A stretch of 10,740 nt of DNA from Trueperaceae bacterium (GTDB taxonomy: Bacteria; Deinococcota; Deinococci; Deinococcales; Trueperaceae), in the NCBI GenBank assembly GCA_007121175.1, contig SKMG01000309.1, positions 1 through 10,740 of the forward strand, given 5' to 3'. The notes beneath the pieces were generated by a model. The model was not told where the DNA came from, searched no databases, and saw nothing but the letters and a program-made list of their open reading frames with translations. The translations under genes were made by a program, and so were the position numbers. Below are positions 6,028-10,740 of this stretch, one piece after another (position 1 is the first letter of the stretch; every line of letters starts with the position of its first letter).

Positions 6028-7116
6028 GTGCGCGTTGCGGTGCGGGCCGACGCGGCGGCGACCATCGGCAGCGGTCACGTGATGCGCTGCCTCACGCTGG
6101 CCGACGAGCTCGCCTCCCGAGGCGCCGAGGTCGTCTTCGTGACCCGCGAGCACCCGGGCCACCTCATCGACATCATCCGTGCGCGCGGGCATCGCGCCTG
6201 CGTGCTGCCGTCGCATGGGCCGCTGGGCAGCGAGCCCGGCAGCTGGCTGCCCGCTGGCCCCGACGAGGACGCGCGCGACACCCGCTCGGCATTGGCCGAC
6301 GAGGCGCCACTCGACTGGCTGGTGGTCGACCACTACGCGCTCGGCGCCCCTTGGCACGAAGCCGTCCGGTCGCTCGCACAGCGCCTGCTGGCGATCGACG
6401 ATCTCGCAGACCGCCCGCTCGCCGCCGATCTCGTCCTCAACCAGAACTACGGAACCGACACCGAAGCGTACGCCGAGCATTCGCCAGGCGCCACGGTCCT
6501 GGCGGGACCGGCGTTCGCGCTGCTCGGCGCGCAGTACCGCAGCGCCCGCGCCCAGATCGACAGCGCGCAAGGGGGCCGCGCCCGCGCGCCGCGCGCGGGC
6601 GAGCGCACCAACCTGCTGATCAGCCTCGGTGGCAGCGACCCCGGCAACGCCACCGGCGCGGTGCTCGAGGCGCTCGTGCCGCTCCTGCCGGTGCTCGACC
6701 ACGTCGACGTCGTGGTCGGCAGGCACCAGAGCGACCTCGCGACCTTGAGGCGCCGCTGCGGCCGGCATCGGAACCTCGCGCTGCACGTCCAGACCGACCG
6801 CATGGCGGAGCTCTTGCTGCGCAACGATCTCGCGATCGGCGCCGGCGGCAGCTCCACCTGGGAGCGGCTGTGCCTCGGCGTGCCGACGATCACGCTACCC
6901 TTGGCCGACAATCAGCGGCCCACAGCCCGGGCGCTGCACCAGGCTGGGTTGATCGAGCTCGCGCCCGACGATTGGCGCGCCGAGGGTGCGCTCGCGAGCG
7001 CCGTCGTGGCGCTCGCATCCGACGCTGCGCGGCGCTCCGAGCTCGCGCGCCGAGGCATGCGCCTCGTCGACGGCGCCGGCGCCGAGCGCGTCGCCAACAC
7101 GCTCCTGGGGGCTTGA
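6028..7116 (+). CDS. pseG: PseG, UDP-2,4-diacetamido-2,4,6-trideoxy-beta-L-altropyranose hydrolase
   Basis: Removes UDP from the PseH product to give the free hexose for PseI. The fold is GT-B, related to MurG. RADAAATIGSGHVMRC (residues 6-21) carries the catalytic-base histidine H17 of PseG enzymes; VVDHYALG (D101-H102-Y103) matches the conserved DhY motif that holds the second functional residue; LLISLGGSDPGNATG (about 197-211) and AIGAGGSSTWERLCLGVPTI (about 271-290) form the C-terminal nucleotide-binding domain. It has 362 residues, longer than the roughly 275-residue Campylobacter enzyme but usual for many bacterial PseG. The GTG start is set by AAGGAGG six bases upstream and comes one base after the preceding stop. 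A GC-only hairpin at 6579-6601 encodes an Ala/Arg-rich linker (GGRARAPRAGE) between the two domains. Confidence 0.93.
   Translation: MRVAVRADAAATIGSGHVMRCLTLADELASRGAEVVFVTREHPGHLIDIIRARGHRACVLPSHGPLGSEPGSWLPAGPDEDARDTRSALADEAPLDWLVVDHYALGAPWHEAVRSLAQRLLAIDDLADRPLAADLVLNQNYGTDTEAYAEHSPGATVLAGPAFALLGAQYRSARAQIDSAQGGRARAPRAGERTNLLISLGGSDPGNATGAVLEALVPLLPVLDHVDVVVGRHQSDLATLRRRCGRHRNLALHVQTDRMAELLLRNDLAIGAGGSSTWERLCLGVPTITLPLADNQRPTARALHQAGLIELAPDDWRAEGALASAVVALASDAARRSELARRGMRLVDGAGAERVANTLLGA
6579..6601. repeat. 10-bp perfect inverted repeat inside pseG
   Basis: CGCCCGCGCG (6579-6588) and CGCGCGGGCG (6592-6601) pair fully across a 3-base loop, giving an all-GC hairpin. It lies in codons for the linker between the two PseG domains. 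It may simply reflect low-complexity Arg/Ala codons, or it could slow ribosomes or polymerase. Confidence 0.6.
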
Positions 7117-7120
7117 GTCG

Positions 7121-7984
7121 ATGGACCTGCCGTACCGCCTCGTCCCACTCACGATCGACAGCGAGCACCTCGAGCTGGTGCGCCGGTGGCGCAACATGCC
7201 CGAAGTCCGCCGGAACATGCTGACGCGCCACGAGATCACGCCGGAGGAGCACCGCGCGTTCTTCGAGCGCCTGCGCACCGACCCGACCAAGGCGTTCTAC
7301 CTCTGCGAGACCTCCGGCGGCGAGCCGGTTGGCGTCGTGAGCTTCGTCGAGATCGACCACACTCACGCCACGGCCTGCTGGGGCATGTACTCGGGCCGCC
7401 TCGAGCGCCGCGGCATCGGCCGGTGGCTGGCGTATCTCTCCATGCAGACAGCCTTCGGCGAGCTCGAGCTCGAGAAGGTATGGGGGGACGCCCTCGAGTG
7501 GAACCCGGTGTTCGATTTCTATCTGCGCTGCGGCTTCCGGCACGAGGGCACCTTCAGGGCCCATCACGTGCGCGACGGACGGCGCTTCGACGTACTGCGC
7601 ATCGGCCTGCTTGCCAGCGAGTGGGAGCAGCGCCGGCCCCTGATCGAGGCCCGGCTGCTGCACGGCACACCCGAGCCCTCGCCGGCGCCCGGGGAGCGGC
7701 ACGCCCTGCCGCTGCGGCTCGCCGCAGGCGGGCAGCGGCGCCATGTATCGCTCGAGCTGCTCGCGGCCGTCGAGGCGGTGCAGCCCCTGCACGGCATTGC
7801 GGTGGAGCGCGAGTGCTTCGAGTACGTCAAGCCCGTGCCGGCCGAGGCAGCGCTGGAACTGCGCCTCGAGGTCTTGCACCGCCTCGGCCGCGAGGTCACA
7901 CTTCGGGCGGTGCTCATCGATCAGGCCGAAGAGGTCCTGTGCCGCGCCGAGATCCGGGCGCGGCTGCCGGAGGAGGGCGCATGA
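7121..7984 (+). CDS. pseH: PseH N-acetyltransferase fused to a C-terminal hotdog-like domain
   Basis: Residues 1-175 form a GNAT (RimJ/RimL-like) acetyltransferase: RRWRNMPEVRRNM (21-33) near the start as in PseH, then ERRGIGRWL (95-103), the acetyl-CoA pyrophosphate loop R-x-G-x-G, and NPVFDFYLRCGFRHEGTFR (128-146). PseH acetylates the 4-amino group of the PseC product using acetyl-CoA. Known PseH proteins end near residue 160-180; this one has 287. After a Pro-rich linker (183-192), residues about 195-282 show a helix (HVSLELLAAVEAV), then FEYVKPVPAEAALELRLEVL, GREVTLRAVLI and EEVLCRAEIRARL, a pattern like the helix and strands of YbgC/4HBT hotdog thioesterases. That assignment is by eye. 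ATG 7121 follows the pseG stop by four bases with a weak GGGGG Shine-Dalgarno; the TGA overlaps pseI as ATGA. The acetyltransferase call is firm, the hotdog call moderate. Confidence 0.87.
   Translation: MDLPYRLVPLTIDSEHLELVRRWRNMPEVRRNMLTRHEITPEEHRAFFERLRTDPTKAFYLCETSGGEPVGVVSFVEIDHTHATACWGMYSGRLERRGIGRWLAYLSMQTAFGELELEKVWGDALEWNPVFDFYLRCGFRHEGTFRAHHVRDGRRFDVLRIGLLASEWEQRRPLIEARLLHGTPEPSPAPGERHALPLRLAAGGQRRHVSLELLAAVEAVQPLHGIAVERECFEYVKPVPAEAALELRLEVLHRLGREVTLRAVLIDQAEEVLCRAEIRARLPEEGA
7969..7977 (+). promoter_or_regulatory. Strong Shine-Dalgarno GGAGGAGGG for pseI
   Basis: GGAGGAGGG ends three bases before the ATG at 7981, with its first GGAGG seven bases away. It lies in the last codons of pseH and supports the ATGA-coupled start of pseI. 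Confidence 0.7.
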
Positions 7985-9060
7985 AGAGCGAACCGTTCGA
8001 GATCGCCGGCCGCCGCGTCGGGCCGGATGAGCCACCCTTCGTCATCGCCGAGCTGAGCGGCAATCACAACCGCAGCTTGAAGCGCGCTCTGGCCATCATC
8101 GACGCCAGCGCCGACGCCGGCGCCGACGCGGTCAAGCTGCAGACCTACACCGCCGACACGATGACGCTCGATCTGCGCGAGCGCGAGTTCGTCATCGACG
8201 ACCCCGCCAGCCTGTGGCACGGCCGCAGCCTCTATGATCTCTACGACGAGGCGCACACGCCCTGGGACTGGCACGCTGCGCTCTTCGAGCGCGCCCGCGA
8301 GCGCGGCGTGATCCTCTTCAGCACCCCCTTCGACGACAGCGCCGTGGCGTTCCTCGAGACGCTTCGCTGTCCGGCCTACAAGATCGCTTCGTTCGAGAAC
8401 ACCGACACACGGCTGTTGCGCACGGTTGCTCGCACCGGCAAGCCGATCATCATCAGCGTCGGCATGGCTTCGCTGGCCGAGATCGACCAAGCGGTCGCCA
8501 CCTGTCGTTCCGAAGGCAACGACCGGATCGTGCTGCTCAAGTGCACCAGCACCTACCCCGCCGAGCCCGCCGACAGCGACCTGCGCACCATCCCTCACCT
8601 CCGGGATGCGTTCGGTGTCCAGGTCGGCCTCAGCGACCACACCTTAGGCATTGGCGTGGCGGTCGCCGCGGTGGCGCTCGGCGCGAGCGTGATCGAGAAG
8701 CACGTCACCATGCGCCGCGCCGAGGGCGGGGTGGACGCGGCGTTCTCGCTCGAGCCGGACGAGCTGCGCGCATTGGTCGAGGAGACGAAGCGCGCGCACG
8801 CCAGCCTCGGCACCGTGCGGTACGGCGGCAGCGCGGCCGAGCAGGGCAGCAAGCAGTTCCGGCGCTCGCTCTACGTGAGCGCCGACCTGCGTGCCGGCGA
8901 CGTGCTCGGGCCAGAGAACTTACGGGCGATCCGACCCGGGTACGGCCTCTCCGTCGCCGAGTACGACCGCGTGCTCGGCATGGCGGTGCGTCGCGACGTG
9001 CCGCGCGGGAGCGCGCTCGACTGGGGCATGCTGCGCGCCGAGCCGGACGCCGGCGAGTGA
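7981..9060 (+). CDS. pseI: PseI, pseudaminic acid synthase
   Basis: Condenses phosphoenolpyruvate with 2,4-diacetamido-2,4,6-trideoxy-L-altrose to make the nine-carbon pseudaminic acid, as a metal-dependent (NeuB-family) TIM barrel. FVIAELSGNHN (residues 20-30) and DAVKLQTYTADTMTLD (from D49, K52) distinguish PseI from sialic or legionaminic synthases, which usually read IAE.G.NH(N/D)G. FSTPFDDSAV, KIASFE, GLSDHTLGIGVAVAAVALGA and VIEKHVT continue the barrel. Residues about 294-355 are the SAF (antifreeze-like) domain that closes the active site of the partner subunit. It has 359 residues, the family norm. The start is ATGA-coupled to pseH and backed by a strong Shine-Dalgarno. Two TTA leucine codons (8644-8646, 8919-8921) are unusual for such GC-rich DNA. 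The stop overlaps the next start as GTGA. Confidence 0.95.
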   Translation: MKSEPFEIAGRRVGPDEPPFVIAELSGNHNRSLKRALAIIDASADAGADAVKLQTYTADTMTLDLREREFVIDDPASLWHGRSLYDLYDEAHTPWDWHAALFERARERGVILFSTPFDDSAVAFLETLRCPAYKIASFENTDTRLLRTVARTGKPIIISVGMASLAEIDQAVATCRSEGNDRIVLLKCTSTYPAEPADSDLRTIPHLRDAFGVQVGLSDHTLGIGVAVAAVALGASVIEKHVTMRRAEGGVDAAFSLEPDELRALVEETKRAHASLGTVRYGGSAAEQGSKQFRRSLYVSADLRAGDVLGPENLRAIRPGYGLSVAEYDRVLGMAVRRDVPRGSALDWGMLRAEPDAGE

Positions 9061-10451
9061 AGGAGCGCGCGGACCGAGCGATGGAACGAGCGCCTCGTGC
9101 GGACGCTGCCTCGCCAGCGCGGCACACGCAGCCCGCGACCGTCGGCGACGCCCGCGACCTCGACGTCGACGACCTCAACTACCTGATGAGCTCGCCGGAG
9201 AGCAACGTCTTCGAATACCACCCGCGCTACGGCGTGCGCAGCCCGGCGGTCGGCCTGCTGCGCTTCGGCTACCGCATGGGCGCCACCTTGCTGCGCGAGC
9301 GCCGCAGTGCTCGGCCTGCGTCCGACTCGCCGGAGGTGCTGTTCGCGATCGAGACGCTCAACCAGTACGAGGCCGTGCGGCCGATCCTGGCGCATGTCGA
9401 GCGGCACCTGGTGCTCGGCCTGCTCGAGCCGTTCGAGCGTCCCTTTCCCGAGGGCAGCGCGCATCTGCGCAGCTTGCGCTACTTGCCGGCGCTGCTGCGT
9501 CGCGCGCGCGATCCGCGCGGCTGGAGCCGCGAGGGCTTCCGGCGCGCCTTGCACCTCTACTGGCTCACGTACGGCTACTACCTGACGGCGGTGCGGGAGC
9601 TGCAAGCACTCAGGCCGCGGTTGGTGGTGGTCTCCAACGACCACGGCATGCGCCCGCGCACGTTCGCTCGCGCGGCGCGCGACACGGGCATCCCGGTCGC
9701 CTACGTGCAGCACGCCTCGGTGACCGACAAGTTCCCGCCGCTCTCGTTCGACATATCGTTCCTCGACGGCATGGACGCAGCCAAGAAGTACGCGGCGGTC
9801 GGCACGACCAGCGGCAAGGCCTACCTGGTGGGGATAGCGAAGGCCGACGCGGTGCGTCAGCGTCGTCGCCCGAAGGGACCAATCCGGCGGCTCGGCGTCT
9901 GCGTCAACCTCGTTGATCCGCTGCCGCAGGTGGTCCGGACGCTGCGCGAGGTGGCTGCTGCCCTGCCCGAAGTCGAGGTGCTGCTGCGGCCGCACCCGTC
10001 GGACTCGAGGCCGTGGCGCTCGAGCGTGGCGGTGGAGGTCTCCGACGGGCGTGCCGAGCGGTCGTTCGAGTTCTTAGGGCGCGTCGATGCGATCGTCAGC
10101 GGGCCCTCGAACATCATCCTCGAGGCGGCCCTGGCGCGGGTGCCGGCGATCTTCCTCGACTTCGCGGGTCGGGGCGGCGACGGCTACGGCTTCGTCGACG
10201 CGGGCCTGTGCCCGGTCGCAACCGACGCCGCGGACGTCCGGAACCTGGTCCTCGGTCTCGGCGCTCTGCGACCTTCGCTCGAACGTGCGCTGCGGCGCTT
10301 CCACGCGACCTCCGGCAGCGCCTACGACGGCCGCTCCGCCGAGCTCGTCGGTGCGCTGATCGGCTCGTTCCTCACCGGTGGAGGCGAACCGGTCCGCTGG
10401 CGGCGAGTGCCGGGGTTCGGGAGCTTCGAGGTGCTCGAGCTCGAGGGTTGA
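9057..10451 (+). CDS. GT-B-like glycosyltransferase, candidate pseudaminyltransferase
   Basis: No close family name comes to mind. The 464-residue protein has no signal peptide or clear membrane helix, so it is probably cytoplasmic. Residues about 95-230 look like a Rossmann-type N-domain (EVLFAIETLNQYEAVRPIL; RLVVVSNDHGMRPR with D195-H196-G197; PVAYVQHASV). The C-domain has EVLLRPHPSD with H313-P314 and SGPSNIILEAAL (S348, S351, E356) before PAIFLDF. An acidic-x-Gly motif, an HP motif and a Ser-rich motif followed by Glu are shared by CMP-sialic acid/Kdo-type GT-B transferases and CDP-glycerol transferases. As the last gene of a CMP-pseudaminate operon it is the obvious candidate to transfer that sugar (inference). 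GTG 9057 overlaps the pseI stop (GTGA); ATG 9081 is the alternative, but AAGGAG at 9060-9065 is too far from it to be its Shine-Dalgarno. The first 35 residues are probably disordered. Confidence 0.75.
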   Translation: MKERADRAMERAPRADAASPARHTQPATVGDARDLDVDDLNYLMSSPESNVFEYHPRYGVRSPAVGLLRFGYRMGATLLRERRSARPASDSPEVLFAIETLNQYEAVRPILAHVERHLVLGLLEPFERPFPEGSAHLRSLRYLPALLRRARDPRGWSREGFRRALHLYWLTYGYYLTAVRELQALRPRLVVVSNDHGMRPRTFARAARDTGIPVAYVQHASVTDKFPPLSFDISFLDGMDAAKKYAAVGTTSGKAYLVGIAKADAVRQRRRPKGPIRRLGVCVNLVDPLPQVVRTLREVAAALPEVEVLLRPHPSDSRPWRSSVAVEVSDGRAERSFEFLGRVDAIVSGPSNIILEAALARVPAIFLDFAGRGGDGYGFVDAGLCPVATDAADVRNLVLGLGALRPSLERALRRFHATSGSAYDGRSAELVGALIGSFLTGGGEPVRWRRVPGFGSFEVLELEG

Positions 10452-10453
10452 CG

Positions 10454-10495
10454 CGGCGCGGTCGTGCGCCGTGCGGCACCGTGCCTCCGGGCACG
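10454..10495. terminator. Two adjacent GC hairpins between convergent genes, weak terminator candidate
   Basis: CGGCGC (10454-10459) pairs with GCGCCG (10466-10471) over a 6-base loop, and CGTGCC (10480-10485) pairs with GGCACG (10490-10495) over TCCG. They occupy the 81-base gap between the converging glycosyltransferase and fucose-synthase genes, where transcripts from both strands should end. Neither is followed by a T-run, so intrinsic termination is uncertain. Confidence 0.35.
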
Positions 10496-10532
10496 TGCGT
10501 AGTGCGGCGACCGGCCGATCCGCCGACGGGCG

Positions 10533-10740
10533 TCAGGCAGCGTTCGAGCCGGGCGCCCCCGACTCGCGATACCAGCGCACCGTGCGCTCGATGCCCTCCT
10601 CGAGCGGGGTCGAAGCCTCCCAACCCATGGCGGAGAGCCGCGTGACGTCGAGCAGCTTGCGCGGCGTGCCGTCGGGCTTCGTCGTGTCGAAGACCAGCTC
10701 GCCTTCGTAGCCGACGATCTCGCACACCAGCTCGGCGAGC
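10533..10740 (-). CDS. fcl: GDP-L-fucose synthase, C-terminal fragment (5' part outside window)
   Basis: About 69 codons are visible, entering from the right edge and ending at TGA (10535-10533). The residues [45 protein letters not shown] and TVRWY follow the C-terminal signature of Fcl/WcaG, the bifunctional 3,5-epimerase/4-reductase that turns GDP-4-keto-6-deoxymannose into GDP-L-fucose. [11 protein letters not shown] is particularly typical. The chain ends soon after the usual GI..TVRWY helix, so the C-terminus looks complete. It is convergent with the pseudaminic acid operon and suggests that fucose is another sugar of the same polysaccharide locus. A GDP-6-deoxy-sugar reductase of related type cannot be excluded from the fragment. 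Confidence 0.85.
   Translation of the reverse strand, partial: LAELVCEIVGYEGELVFDTTKPDGTPRKLLDVTRLSAMGWEASTPLEEGIERTVRWYRESGAPGSNAA

Noticed and set aside
8541..9056. N-terminal extension of the last operon gene back into pseI
   Set aside because: The extension is a shadow of pseI in another frame; the coupled GTG at 9057 gives a product without that noise.
3180..9060. Legionaminic or sialic acid pathway instead of pseudaminic acid
   Set aside because: SFHPVKPVTT in the aminotransferase, IAELSGNHN in the synthase, the PseG-type hydrolase and the soluble PseB-type dehydratase all point to the pseudaminic branch.
1..10740. tRNA or rRNA genes, CRISPR arrays, insertion sequences, attachment sites
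   Set aside because: I saw no cloverleaf-like sequence, repeat-spacer pattern, transposase motif or flanking direct repeats; almost all of the window is accounted for by coding genes.

Overview
The window is high-GC bacterial DNA (about 70% GC by eye). Genes are tightly packed, with many GTG/TTG starts and 4-base start/stop overlaps. Two divergent genes appear to have a TAnnnT -10 box exactly six bases before a GTG start, the pattern of leaderless transcription common in Deinococcota and Actinomycetota. I cannot name the organism from sequence alone; one of these phyla, or a similar high-GC lineage, is the best guess.

Layout. Positions 1-1672 (minus strand, 3' end cut by the window) hold an O-antigen ligase/polymerase-type membrane protein with a large extracytoplasmic beta-rich insert. 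A 101-base divergent promoter region (1673-1773) separates it from a plus-strand flippase (1774-3075). A 104-base gap with a GGTACAAT promoter, an 8-bp inverted repeat and a possible 11-codon leader ORF precedes a seven-gene operon (3180-10451): pseB, pseC, an SpsF-type cytidylyltransferase, pseG, pseH, pseI and a GT-B-like glycosyltransferase. A minus-strand gene entering from the right edge (10533-10740) is the C-terminal end of a GDP-L-fucose synthase, convergent with the operon.

How it works together. PseB, PseC, PseH, PseG and PseI form the complete route from UDP-GlcNAc to pseudaminic acid, and the SpsF-type enzyme is placed to make CMP-pseudaminic acid. The last gene of the operon is the natural candidate for the transferase that adds this sugar to a surface glycan, with the flippase and ligase/polymerase handling export and assembly. 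The fucose-synthase fragment suggests that the window lies inside a larger surface-polysaccharide locus.

Most unusual points: a PseH with a C-terminal hotdog (thioesterase-like) domain, an SpsF-type enzyme in place of classical PseF, a carbohydrate-binding-like domain inserted in the ligase, an unassigned likely pseudaminyltransferase, and inverted repeats overlapping the promoters of both the flippase gene and the pse operon.
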